Assembly (NCBI RefSeq): GCF_900188345.1
Contig: NZ_FZOD01000063.1
Span: forward strand, 1 to 57,423
Length of the DNA: 57,423 nucleotides
From: Streptosporangium subroseum
GTDB lineage: Bacteria; Actinomycetota; Actinomycetes; Streptosporangiales; Streptosporangiaceae
Reading direction: 5' to 3'
The notes under the pieces were generated by a model, which was given only the letters and a program-made list of their open reading frames with translations, did not search any database and was not told the origin of the DNA. The translations under genes were made by a program, and so were the position numbers. Positions 35,156 through 43,087 of this stretch are shown in pieces. Within the stretch, counting starts at the first letter, position 1. Every line of letters begins with the position of its first letter.

Positions 35156-37866
35156 GCATCGTTCTCGTGAAACCGCACGCCCTTGTGGGACGAGACGCCG
35201 AACTGCGCGACCTGTCGGCGCTGCTGGACGGTATGAAGGAGGGCGGCGGCGGCGCGCTCCTGTTGAGCGGCGCGGCGGGCGTCGGCAAGTCGGCGCTGCT
35301 CGGGGCCGCCACGGCCGACGCCGCGGCCAGGGGCGCGCGCGTGCTGACCGTGACCGGTGTGCCCGCCGAAGCCCAGGTCCCGTTCGAGGGTCTGCGCAGG
35401 CTGCTCTCGGGGACCGGGCTCGCGCCCGGTGACCTCGACGGCGGGCCGCTGCGCGTCGCGATGTCCGTACTGCACCGGCTGTCCGCGCTGGCGGGTGACA
35501 CGCCCGTGGTACTCGCCGTCGAGGACGCGCACTGGCTGGACGGGCCGAGCTGGGAGGCGCTCGCGTTTGTCGGCCGCCGGCTGCGTTCGGACGCGGTGGT
35601 GCTGCTGGCGACCCTGCGCGACGACGCCGACGCGCAGGCCAGGCTCGCCGCGTCGGGACTGCCCGCGCTGACGGTGCCGCCGCTGACCGGCCAGGCGGCG
35701 GCGGAGCTGCTGGTGAGGGTCGCGCCCGACCTGGGCATCGCGCTGCGCGCCCGCGTGCTGGCGGAGGCGGCGGGCAACCCGCTCGCGCTGATGGAGTTCG
35801 CCGCGCTGGCGTCCCGGCGGGACCAGGAGTTGCTGGCGTCGAGCAGACTGCCTCTGACGGAGCGGCTGGAGCGCGCGTTCGCCCAGACACTCGCCGCGCT
35901 GCCCGCCGACACCAGGCTCCTGGCGCTCGTCGCCGCCGTCAACGAGGACGACACGATCGAGGAGAACACGCGGGCCGCGTCCCTGCTGGCGGGCTCGCCG
36001 ATCGCGGCGGCCGCGCTGGCCCCCGCGACCCGGGCGGGACTGGTCGTGGCCGATGCCGTGCGCGTCAGGTTCCGGCACCCGCTGATCAGGTCGGCGATCA
36101 CCCAGGCAGCCGGGCCCGACCTGTTGCGCGACGCGCACGCCGCGCTCGCCGCCGCCCTGCCCGATGACGACGACCGCAGGATCTGGCACCGGGCTGCCGC
36201 CGCGACATCCTACGACGACGACATCGCAGCCGGGCTCGCCACCGCCGCGCTGCGCGCCGAGGCCAGGGGCGCGTCGGGGCGTGCGCTGGAGGCGCTGGAG
36301 CGCGCCGCCCACCTCAGCGCCGACCCGGTCCACCGGGGCACGTGGCTGATCGACGCCGCCATGATGGCCTTCGACCTCGGCGACCGTGCCGCCATGGAAC
36401 GCCTCGTCGGCCGCGCGGAGGACGCCGACCTCGCCCCGATCGACCGGTCCAGGCTCACCAACCTCCGCGACATCAGCCTGCATTTTGTGTGGACCGGCGT
36501 GGACCGGCTGTCTGACCTCGCCGGGTTCGTCGACGAGCTGCGCGCACGTGACGGCTCGGCGTACGCCCTGAACTGGCTGTCATGGGTCGGCCTGCGCTGG
36601 TTCTTCTCCAACCCCACGCGGGAGGCCCGCGCGCCCGTGCTCGCCGCGATCGACCGGCTGGCCGTGCCTCCGGATGACCCGCAGCTTGTCACGTCGCTCG
36701 CGATGATCACCCCGGTGGAGCGTGGCAGGCAGGTGCTGGCCCAGCTCCACGCGCTGAGCAGGGCGAGCTGGGTCAGCCCGAACAACCTGCTCCGGCTGGG
36801 CGTCGCGGCGAACGCGGTCGGGGCGTTCCCGCTGGGCGCGCGGCTGCACGCGGAGGCGGTCTCGGGGATGCGGGCGCGGGGGCCGTTCGGATCGCTCGCG
36901 CAGGCGCTCGTCGGGCAGGCGACGGCGGCGGCGCGACTCGCCGACACCCGGCTCGGGGTCGTCGCCGCCACCGAGGCCAGGGCGCTGGCCGTGGAGACCA
37001 GGCAGCATCAGTGGGTTCTCACCGTGGACGCCGTATCCGCCGAGATCCACGCGCTGCGCGGCGTGACGGACGTCGCGCGCGACCTCGCCGCACAGGCCGA
37101 ACGGGGGTTCCTGTCGGCGGGCGCACACCCGATGCTGGCCCTGGTGCAGCTCGCGCGGGGGACCGCCGAGCTGGCCGACGGGACCTTCGGCGCGGCCTGG
37201 GACGCACTACGCCCGATCTTCGACCCCAGCGAGGTCAGCTACCACCAGTACGTACGGCTGTGGGCGCTGCCGCACCTGACGGAGGCGGCGCTGCTCAGCG
37301 GACGGCAGGAGGAGCTGCGCGCGATCGCCGACAAGCTGGTCCCGGTGATCGAGGAGAGCGGGTCGCCGATCGGGCACGTGGCGCTCGCCTACGTCAGGGC
37401 CGTCACCGCGCCCGACGAGACCGCCGAGGAGCTGTTCACGCAGGCACTGCGCGAGGACCTGGTCGGCTGGCCGTTCGAACGGGCGCGACTGCGGCACGCG
37501 TGGGGCGCGTGGCTGCGCCGCCAGCGCCGCGCCGCCGAGGCCCGGGCGCCGCTGCGCGCGGCGGCCGAGGCGTTCGACGCCCTCGGCGCGGTGCCCTGGT
37601 CGGAGCGCGCGCTGCGCGAGCTGCGCGCGAGCGGCGAGCGGATCCGCCGCAAGCACGACGCCCGTGACCGGCTCACCGCCCAGGAGCTCCAGATCGCGCA
37701 GCTCGTCGCGGACGGCCTGACCAACCGCGACATCGGCCAGCGGCTGTTCGTCTCGCCCCGCACGGTCAGCTCACATCTCTCGCACATCTTCCCCAAGCTC
37801 GGCATCACGACGCGCGGAGAGCTGAGCCGTCTCATGGCCACGAGGGAGGGGGATTACATCATTTGA
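35152..37866 (+). CDS. LuxR family (LAL type) ATP-binding regulator
   Basis: This 904-residue protein has a P-loop near 38-47 (LSGAAGVGKSALL), Walker B region VVLAVEDAHWLDG, a large TPR-like helical middle, and a C-terminal LuxR HTH (~840-900: LTAQELQIAQLVADGLTNRDIGQRLFVSPRTVSSHLSHIFPKLGI). LAL regulators of MalT type use ATP and an inducer to activate transcription. GTG 35152 overlaps the relic stop; GTG 35167 is an alternative. It is flanked by two paralogous hydrolases, which are likely targets. Confidence 0.9.
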   Translation: MSIVLVKPHALVGRDAELRDLSALLDGMKEGGGGALLLSGAAGVGKSALLGAATADAAARGARVLTVTGVPAEAQVPFEGLRRLLSGTGLAPGDLDGGPLRVAMSVLHRLSALAGDTPVVLAVEDAHWLDGPSWEALAFVGRRLRSDAVVLLATLRDDADAQARLAASGLPALTVPPLTGQAAAELLVRVAPDLGIALRARVLAEAAGNPLALMEFAALASRRDQELLASSRLPLTERLERAFAQTLAALPADTRLLALVAAVNEDDTIEENTRAASLLAGSPIAAAALAPATRAGLVVADAVRVRFRHPLIRSAITQAAGPDLLRDAHAALAAALPDDDDRRIWHRAAAATSYDDDIAAGLATAALRAEARGASGRALEALERAAHLSADPVHRGTWLIDAAMMAFDLGDRAAMERLVGRAEDADLAPIDRSRLTNLRDISLHFVWTGVDRLSDLAGFVDELRARDGSAYALNWLSWVGLRWFFSNPTREARAPVLAAIDRLAVPPDDPQLVTSLAMITPVERGRQVLAQLHALSRASWVSPNNLLRLGVAANAVGAFPLGARLHAEAVSGMRARGPFGSLAQALVGQATAAARLADTRLGVVAATEARALAVETRQHQWVLTVDAVSAEIHALRGVTDVARDLAAQAERGFLSAGAHPMLALVQLARGTAELADGTFGAAWDALRPIFDPSEVSYHQYVRLWALPHLTEAALLSGRQEELRAIADKLVPVIEESGSPIGHVALAYVRAVTAPDETAEELFTQALREDLVGWPFERARLRHAWGAWLRRQRRAAEARAPLRAAAEAFDALGAVPWSERALRELRASGERIRRKHDARDRLTAQELQIAQLVADGLTNRDIGQRLFVSPRTVSSHLSHIFPKLGITTRGELSRLMATREGDYII

Positions 37867-37939
37867 CGTACGCGAGGGGAGCCGCCCGGTTCCTACCGTG
37901 GGATGTGTTCCATTCCTTCTCTCCTCGCAGGGGAAAGCC

Positions 37940-38614
37940 ATGATCCGCAACATCGTGCTCGTCCACGGCGGCTTCGTCGACGGCTCCGGCTGGCAGGCCG
38001 TCTACGACCTGCTCGTCGCCGACGGCTTCCGCGTGTCGGTCGTGCAGAACCCGACCCTGTCCCTGGCCGGGGACGTCGCCGCCACCCACCAGGTTCTGGA
38101 CGCGCTCGACGGCCCGGCCGTTCTGGTGGGCCACTCCTACGGTGGCGTCGTGATCAGCGAGGCCGGCAGCCACCCCAACGTCGCGGCGCTCGCGTACATC
38201 GCGGCCTTCGCCCCGGACAAGGGCGAGTCGGTCAACACGATCATCGCCGACCCGCCGCCCGGCGCGCCCGTCCCGCCGATCCTGCCCCCGGTGAACGGAT
38301 TCCTCTTCCTCGACCGGGACAAGTTCGCCGCGTCGTTCGCGGGGGACCTTCCCGCCGACCAGGCGGCGTTCATGGCCGACTCGCAGGTCCCCTGGGGCGT
38401 GGACGCCCTCGGCGGCACGGTCACCGAACCCGCGTGGCGCGCCAAGCCGTCCTGGTATCTGGTGGCGACCGACGACCGGATGATCCCGCCGCCCGCACAG
38501 CACTCCATGGCGCAGCGCGCCGGGTCGACCGTCGCGGAGACACCGGGCAGCCACTCGGTCTACCTGTCGCAGCCCGCCGCGGTCGCCGAACTCATCCGCC
38601 AGGCCGCCGCCTGA
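37940..38614 (+). CDS. alpha/beta hydrolase, paralogue B
   Basis: This 224-residue paralogue of the 34212 gene has the same IVLVHGGFVDGSGW, GHSYGG, DDRMIPPP and GSHSVYLSQP motifs. ATG 37940 is preceded by AGGGGAAAGCC. It lies 73 nt after the LuxR gene. Differences from paralogue A cluster in the cap (FLFLDRDKFAASFAGDLPADQ) and near the C-terminus, so substrate preference may differ. Conservation of the triad and of the long stretch GPAVLVGHSYGGVVISEAG indicates both copies are under selection. Confidence 0.92.
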   Translation: MIRNIVLVHGGFVDGSGWQAVYDLLVADGFRVSVVQNPTLSLAGDVAATHQVLDALDGPAVLVGHSYGGVVISEAGSHPNVAALAYIAAFAPDKGESVNTIIADPPPGAPVPPILPPVNGFLFLDRDKFAASFAGDLPADQAAFMADSQVPWGVDALGGTVTEPAWRAKPSWYLVATDDRMIPPPAQHSMAQRAGSTVAETPGSHSVYLSQPAAVAELIRQAAA

Positions 38615-38645
38615 TCACCGCCGTCCGCGGGAAGGTGACGCCGGG

Positions 38646-39173
38646 CTATTCCGCCAGCGCGCCGAAGACGTAGGTCCCGGGAGCGTTCGGGTTGTCGCCC
38701 GCCCAGAACTCCGTCCAGTGGGTGCGGAACTCGTCGCGGGTGAGGTGGCCGTCACCGTCCAGGTCCAGGCGAGGGAAGATCTCATCGGTCGCCGTGGGCG
38801 TCCCGTTCCACGTCTCGATGAGCGCGCCGTACTCCGAACGGGAGATGAGGCCGTCACCGTTGAGGTCGATGGCCTCGAACATCGCGTCGGCGGTGCCGGA
38901 GACGGCGTCCGCCATGTCGCCGAGGCCTTCCACGGCGAGGAGCACCTCGTCGAGGGTGACGGCCTTATCACCGTCGGGGTCGGAGGTCGCCTGGAGCACC
39001 GGCCACCAGCCGGTCATGATGGAGGCCAGCCGCCCCGGATCGACGGATCCGGCGACGACCGTCCAGCGGTGGGCGAGCGCCTGGAAGTCGGCCTCGGTCA
39101 GCCGGCCGTCTCCGTCCACATCCATCGCACGGAAAACTCCGACGACCTTTCTCCGCTGAAACTCACTGGCCAC
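38646..39173 (-). CDS. calerythrin-like four-EF-hand Ca-binding protein
   Basis: This 175-residue protein carries four EF-hand loops: DVDGDGRLTEAD, DPDGDKAVTLDE, DLNGDGLISRSE and DLDGDGHLTRDE. Loop 1 ends in Asp rather than Glu at position 12, and loop 2 has Lys instead of Gly at position 6, so those two may bind Ca more weakly or prefer Mg. The layout matches calerythrin-type sarcoplasmic Ca-binding proteins of actinomycetes. The start GTG 39173 has GGAGG 5 nt upstream; that site is buried in a 7-bp hairpin. No signal peptide is present, so it is a cytosolic Ca buffer or sensor. Confidence 0.9.
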   Translation of the reverse strand: MASEFQRRKVVGVFRAMDVDGDGRLTEADFQALAHRWTVVAGSVDPGRLASIMTGWWPVLQATSDPDGDKAVTLDEVLLAVEGLGDMADAVSGTADAMFEAIDLNGDGLISRSEYGALIETWNGTPTATDEIFPRLDLDGDGHLTRDEFRTHWTEFWAGDNPNAPGTYVFGALAE

Positions 39174-39176
39174 ATC

Positions 39177-39198
39177 AGCCTCCGCTCTTCGGGAGGCT
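39177..39198 (-). promoter_or_regulatory. hairpin that sequesters the EF-hand gene ribosome binding site
   Basis: In the minus-strand transcript AGCCTCC (39198-39192) pairs perfectly with GGAGGCT (39183-39177) around an 8-nt loop. The second arm contains the GGAGG Shine-Dalgarno, 3 nt from the end of the stem to the GTG. Translation is likely limited unless the hairpin is opened. Confidence 0.6.
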
Positions 39199-39256
39199 TC
39201 ATGCTGTCGGCAGGCCGCCGTCGGTGACCATACTCCTTTAAGTAAGGAATCCGTTA

Positions 39257-39274
39257 CGCACCGTAGACGGTGCG
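39257..39274. other. 8-bp inverted repeat upstream of the EF-hand gene
   Basis: CGCACCGT-AG-ACGGTGCG forms a tight hairpin or dyad in the 133-bp gap between the EF-hand gene and the relic at 39307. It could terminate transcripts from the catabolic operon or serve as an operator; the sequence does not decide. Confidence 0.4.
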
Positions 39275-39306
39275 CCATGCGGGACAGGCACGATTCAAGG
39301 CCTTGG

Positions 39307-39389
39307 CTCTGGAGGCGTCGCTGGATGAGGTCACCGAGCGTCGGGCCGCCGAGGGTCAGAAGGAGTGACCGTAGTAGTTGCCCCAGTCG
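39307..39389 (-). pseudogene. 3' fragment of a copy of the right-edge secreted-protein gene
   Basis: Bases 39356-39389 match 56913-56946 with one mismatch and encode the same C-terminus DWGNYYGHSF followed by TGA. The 3' flank is shared too: 17 bp identical (TCTGGAGGCGTCGCTGG, 39309-39325) and a related GAGGTCACCGAG block. The coding part stops abruptly at 39389, 1 nt before the stop triplet of the KDG kinase gene. It is a gene remnant marking a recombination junction. Confidence 0.8.
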
Positions 39390-39390
39390 T

Positions 39391-40401
39391 TCAGCGGAGG
39401 GTGGATCCGGGCAGGGAGTCGAGCAGCCCGAGCTCGTTCCTGGTGGGCGCTCCCTCCCAGTCGCCGGGTGAGGCGACGGCGAAGGCGCCCGTGGTGACCG
39501 CCCGATCGAGACGGCCCGCCAGATCAAGGTCGTCGAGCAGTCCGGACAGGTAGCCGGCGACAAACGCGTCGCCGGCCCCGACGAGATCGATGACACGGAC
39601 GCGGCGGGCCAGGACGTGTTCGGTCGTTTTCAGGGTGTGGCCGCTCGCGCCGTCGCCGCCGCGCTTGACGACCACCTCGTCCACCCCCGCGTCGAGCAGG
39701 GAGACCACGCGGTCGCGTTCCGTCGCCGCCGAGGCCGGCGCGACCAGCTCCAGCTCGTCGTCGGATGCGACGACCACCGACAGCGAGGGGACCAGCGGGC
39801 GGAGCGCCTCGGCCGCCCGGTCACGGTCCCAGAGCCGGGAGCGGTGGTTCACGTCGAGGCAGACGCGCACGCCTGCCTCCGCGGCGGCGGCGACCGCCAC
39901 GCGAACCGCCGCGGCGGGTCCCGGGCCGAGCGCCGGCGTGATCCCGGTGACGTGCAGCAGTCTGGGCGGCGGATCGAGCGCGGGCAGGACGTCCTCCGGG
40001 GACATCAGGGAAGCGGCGGAGCCCGCCCGGTGGTAGATCACCCGGGTCAGATCGCCGATGCGCCGCTCGAACAGAACGAGCGCGGTGGGCCCGCGCCCGT
40101 CGACGCGGGCGTGGGTCACGTCCACCGCCTCCGCGCGTAGGGTGCGCAGCACGAGTTCACCGGTCTCGTCGTCCCCCACCCGGCCGGTCCAGCCGACCCG
40201 GTGACCCAGCCGCGCCAGGCCGATCGCGACGTTGGACTCGGCTCCCGCGACCGAGAGCCGCATCGTCCCGCCGAGCCTGATCGGGTCGTCCGCGCGCAGG
40301 GACGCCATCGTCTCGCCGAAGGTGGCGACCTCGATCGGTCCCCGGGCCGGGTCGTCCGCGCGCGGGGCCGCCATCGGTCTCAGAGAAGGACCGGTGGTCA
40401 C
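39391..40401 (-). CDS. kdgK: PfkB-family 2-keto-3-deoxy-sugar kinase (KDG/KDGal kinase)
   Basis: This 336-residue sugar kinase has an N-terminal GETMASLRADDPIRLGG, a lid and substrate region (VAGAESNVAIGLARLG), and the C-terminal PfkB signature DLVGAGDAFVAGYLSG with the catalytic Asp. KdgK-type enzymes phosphorylate 2-keto-3-deoxygluconate or -galactonate. GTG 40401 overlaps the aldolase stop by 4 nt. In this operon it acts after the dehydratase and before the aldolase. It ends exactly at the relic junction, so its 3' end coincides with the edge of the block. Confidence 0.87.
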   Translation of the reverse strand: MTTGPSLRPMAAPRADDPARGPIEVATFGETMASLRADDPIRLGGTMRLSVAGAESNVAIGLARLGHRVGWTGRVGDDETGELVLRTLRAEAVDVTHARVDGRGPTALVLFERRIGDLTRVIYHRAGSAASLMSPEDVLPALDPPPRLLHVTGITPALGPGPAAAVRVAVAAAAEAGVRVCLDVNHRSRLWDRDRAAEALRPLVPSLSVVVASDDELELVAPASAATERDRVVSLLDAGVDEVVVKRGGDGASGHTLKTTEHVLARRVRVIDLVGAGDAFVAGYLSGLLDDLDLAGRLDRAVTTGAFAVASPGDWEGAPTRNELGLLDSLPGSTLR

Positions 40402-41069
40402 AGTGCCTTCCTGAAGCCACGGATCCGTGCCCTGAGCTCCTCGACGCTTCCACCGGCGACGGCGTCACCCACGAGGGGCGAGCCCACGCCGACCGCGACG
40501 GCGCCGGCACGCAGGTAGTCGGCGGCCTCGGTCATCCCGACTCCGCCGACCGGAACGAACGGAACCTCGGGGAACGGATCCCGCAGTGCGCGCAGGTGGC
40601 GCACTCCGCCGAGCGACGCGGGGAACAGCTTGACCGCCGACGCCCCCATGCCGAGCGCGGCCACCACCTCCGTCGGGGTGAGTGCCCCGGCGAGGACGGG
40701 CAGACCCAACCGGCCGCCCTCGGCGACCGCCTCGCTCACCGCGGGGGTGACGAGGAAGGTCGCGCCCGCCTCGGCCGCCTTACGGGCGTCGTCCGCGGTG
40801 ACCACCGTCCCCGCGCCGAGATCGGCCGCGTCTCCCAGCGCGGCCCGGGCGTCACGGATCACCCGCAGCGCGTCCCCGGTCACCAGGGAGACCTCTATCA
40901 GCTCCACGCCTTCCTCGGCCAGTGTGATCACCGTACGGAACGCGGCGTCGGGGTCGGCGCCGCGGACGATGGCCAGCAGGCGGCGTGCTGCGAGCACTTC
41001 GAGAAAGCGGTTCGCCTCCGGGGTGACGGAAGGCCCGACCTTCGTGACGGCGGGGATCTGTTCGACCAT
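40398..41069 (-). CDS. 2-keto-3-deoxy-6-phosphogluconate/galactonate aldolase
   Basis: This 223-residue class I aldolase of the KDPG/KHG family has Glu59 in ELIEVSL, LGAGTVV, TPTEVVAALGMGASAVKLFPAS with Schiff-base Lys147, and FVPVGGVG. It splits KDPG or KDPGal to pyruvate and glyceraldehyde 3-phosphate. ATG 41069 overlaps the epimerase stop (TGATG). It acts as the last step of the De Ley-Doudoroff route encoded by this operon; a role on KDPG (Entner-Doudoroff) is also chemically possible. Confidence 0.88.
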   Translation of the reverse strand: MVEQIPAVTKVGPSVTPEANRFLEVLAARRLLAIVRGADPDAAFRTVITLAEEGVELIEVSLVTGDALRVIRDARAALGDAADLGAGTVVTADDARKAAEAGATFLVTPAVSEAVAEGGRLGLPVLAGALTPTEVVAALGMGASAVKLFPASLGGVRHLRALRDPFPEVPFVPVGGVGMTEAADYLRAGAVAVGVGSPLVGDAVAGGSVEELRARIRGFRKAL

Positions 41070-41896
41070 CAGTTCATCCGTTCCGCGGCCAGCACGAGCC
41101 GCCAGGTCAGTTCGCCGGACGACGGGATGACCGCGGCATCGCCCGGACCCGCTTCCGAGAGATCGAACACCGCGCCGAGCATGGGTTCCACGCCGATGCT
41201 GCGGTACGGCGAGCCGGCGGGGAATCCGCCGAGGTTGCGCCAGAGGGCGGTGGACACCGGAACCCCCTCGGGGGCCTCCACGCGCAGGTCGAGAACATCG
41301 CCGCCGTCCACGACCCGCACGGCCTCGCATCGCAGTACGGCGCCCACGGCGGTGCCGTCGTCGGGACCGAACCGGTCGAGCCGCAGCCCCAGCGGCGCGG
41401 GCCAGCGACCGTCCAGGTGAGTCGCGCCGTACGGCCAGGCGCGATCGAGCAGCGGGGCCGCCTCGGGGAAGATCCTTGCCGGGGTGTCCTCGGGGGCGAG
41501 GAGCCGGGCGTTCTCACCGAGGTCGAGCAGGGCGTGGGCGGCCCAGACGAACGTGTATCCGGGGTCGGCGGACATCCGGTAGGTCGCCACCACCGTTCCG
41601 GCGTCCTCTTCGACCTCGCGCAGCAGCTCGAAGTCCTCGCAGCTCACCGCACTCTCGCCCGGCGAGCCCTTCCAGGCGCGGCTCCACGCGTCACCGTGGT
41701 CCGGGACCCCGCGCACCGTGGGAACGCACTCCTCGAGGCCGCCCGCGTCGACGAACGCCGATCCCGGGACGACCGAGGCACGAGCGGGCTCGGGGCGCGA
41801 CCACAACCACTCGCGGCCGCCTCCGGACAGTGAGACCCAGCGGCCGCCCCGGTCGAGATCGAAACGCGCGCGCAGGGGGACGCTCGCCGTCACCAT
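41069..41896 (-). CDS. aldose 1-epimerase-like protein
   Basis: This protein of ~275 residues has the galactose-mutarotase beta-sandwich pattern: RWVSLSGGGREWLWSRPEP, AGGLEECVPTVRG, PGYTFVWAAHALLDLGENARL, WPYGATHLDGRW, EPMLGAVFDLSEAG. Histidines in PDHGDAWSRAW and WAAHALL can supply the catalytic pair. It interconverts sugar anomers, useful for supplying the anomer used by the galactose dehydrogenase. The start is ATG 41896, or GTG 41893 with a 4-nt overlap with the dehydratase gene. Confidence 0.75.
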   Translation of the reverse strand: MVTASVPLRARFDLDRGGRWVSLSGGGREWLWSRPEPARASVVPGSAFVDAGGLEECVPTVRGVPDHGDAWSRAWKGSPGESAVSCEDFELLREVEEDAGTVVATYRMSADPGYTFVWAAHALLDLGENARLLAPEDTPARIFPEAAPLLDRAWPYGATHLDGRWPAPLGLRLDRFGPDDGTAVGAVLRCEAVRVVDGGDVLDLRVEAPEGVPVSTALWRNLGGFPAGSPYRSIGVEPMLGAVFDLSEAGPGDAAVIPSSGELTWRLVLAAERMN

Positions 41897-43035
41897 TCGG
41901 CGATCCCGCCGTCGTCGTGCCGCCACACGGGGTTGCGCCAGGTGTGTCCCGCCTGGTCGGCCCGCCTGACCGCGGCCTCGTCGATCTCCACGCCCAGGCC
42001 CGGCGCCTCCGGCCGGGAGACGTACCCCTCCGTGAAGCGGAACACCTCGGGGTCGAGCACGTAGTCGAGGAGGTCGGCGCCCTGGTTGTAGTGCAGCCCG
42101 ATCGAGTGCTCCTGGATCAGGAAGTTCGGGGTCGCGAAGGCGACCTGGAGGCTGGCCGCGAGGGCGAGGGGGCCGAGCGGGCAGTGCGGGGCGAGCTTGG
42201 CGTCCCACACCTCCGCGAGCGCGGCGATCCTCCGGGTCTCCGAGATCCCGCCCGCGTGTGACAGGTCGGGCTGCACCACCGCCACCCCGGCCTCGAGCAC
42301 GGGCCGGAAATCCCAGCGTGAGTACAGCCGCTCCCCGGTGGCGACCGGGACGCTGCTGGACGTCACGACGTCGCGCAGCAGGTGCGGCCGGTCGGGCAGC
42401 ACCGGCTCCTCGGCGAACATCGGCTGGAACTCGGCGATGAGCGGCAGGATCCGCCGCGCGTCGGCCGCGGACACGCGGCCGTGGAAGTCGACGGCCACAT
42501 CGCGGCCCGGCCCGAGGATCTCCCTGGCCAGGGCGACCCGTTCCACCACCCCGGCGATGTCGGCGACCGTGGCGAGGGCGGGCATGCGGCCGCCGGCGTT
42601 CATCTTGACCGCGCTGAATCCGGCCTCGATCCTGGCGCCGATGCTCTCGGCGAGCTCGGCCGGTTCGTCGCCGCCCACCCAGGCGTACATGCGGACCCGA
42701 TCGCGGACGTGCCCGCCGAGCAGAGCGTGGACGGGTACGCCGTAGGTCTTGCCCGCGATGTCCCAGAGCGCCTGATCAAGGCCCGCGAGCGCGCTGGAGA
42801 GCACCGGCCCGCCCCGGTAGAAGCCGCCGTTCGCCATGACCTGCCAGTGATCCTCGATCCGCAGCGGGTCCTGCCCCATCAAGTATTCCGCCAGCACGTG
42901 GACGGTGGCCCTGACCGCCTCCGCGCGACCCTCCACCACGGGCTCACCCCAGCCGACCACGCCCTCATCGGTCTCCACGCGGCAGAACAGCCAGCGTGGC
43001 GGCACGAGGAACGTTTCGACATTGACGATTTTCAC
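41890..43035 (-). CDS. dgoD: D-galactonate dehydratase-like enolase superfamily enzyme
   Basis: This 381-residue mandelate-racemase-subgroup protein has an N-terminal capping domain (KIVNVETFLVPPRWLFCRVETDEG) and a barrel with VKMNAGG (Lys), VDFHGR (metal Asp), EEPVL and GERLYS (metal Glu), QPDLSHAGGI and the HCPLGPLALAA segment characteristic of D-galactonate dehydratase. It removes water from D-galactonate to give 2-keto-3-deoxygalactonate. GTG 43035 has GGAGG 5 nt upstream. The operon neighbours (aldolase, kinase) support this call over other acid-sugar dehydratases. Confidence 0.87.
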   Translation of the reverse strand: MKIVNVETFLVPPRWLFCRVETDEGVVGWGEPVVEGRAEAVRATVHVLAEYLMGQDPLRIEDHWQVMANGGFYRGGPVLSSALAGLDQALWDIAGKTYGVPVHALLGGHVRDRVRMYAWVGGDEPAELAESIGARIEAGFSAVKMNAGGRMPALATVADIAGVVERVALAREILGPGRDVAVDFHGRVSAADARRILPLIAEFQPMFAEEPVLPDRPHLLRDVVTSSSVPVATGERLYSRWDFRPVLEAGVAVVQPDLSHAGGISETRRIAALAEVWDAKLAPHCPLGPLALAASLQVAFATPNFLIQEHSIGLHYNQGADLLDYVLDPEVFRFTEGYVSRPEAPGLGVEIDEAAVRRADQAGHTWRNPVWRHDDGGIAEW

Positions 43036-43087
43036 CGCGACCTCCGACCCCCGATTCCCTGCTTGTCTCCGGTCGCCTTCTCGCGCG

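Noticed and set aside
34212..38614. Hydrolase copies as arms of a composite transposon
   Set aside because: They are coding paralogues with about 20% protein divergence, and no transposase or terminal inverted repeats are present.
39200..39240. A 10-codon minus-strand leader peptide after AAAGGAG upstream of the EF-hand gene
   Set aside because: The Shine-Dalgarno is only 1 nt from the ATG, too close for normal initiation.
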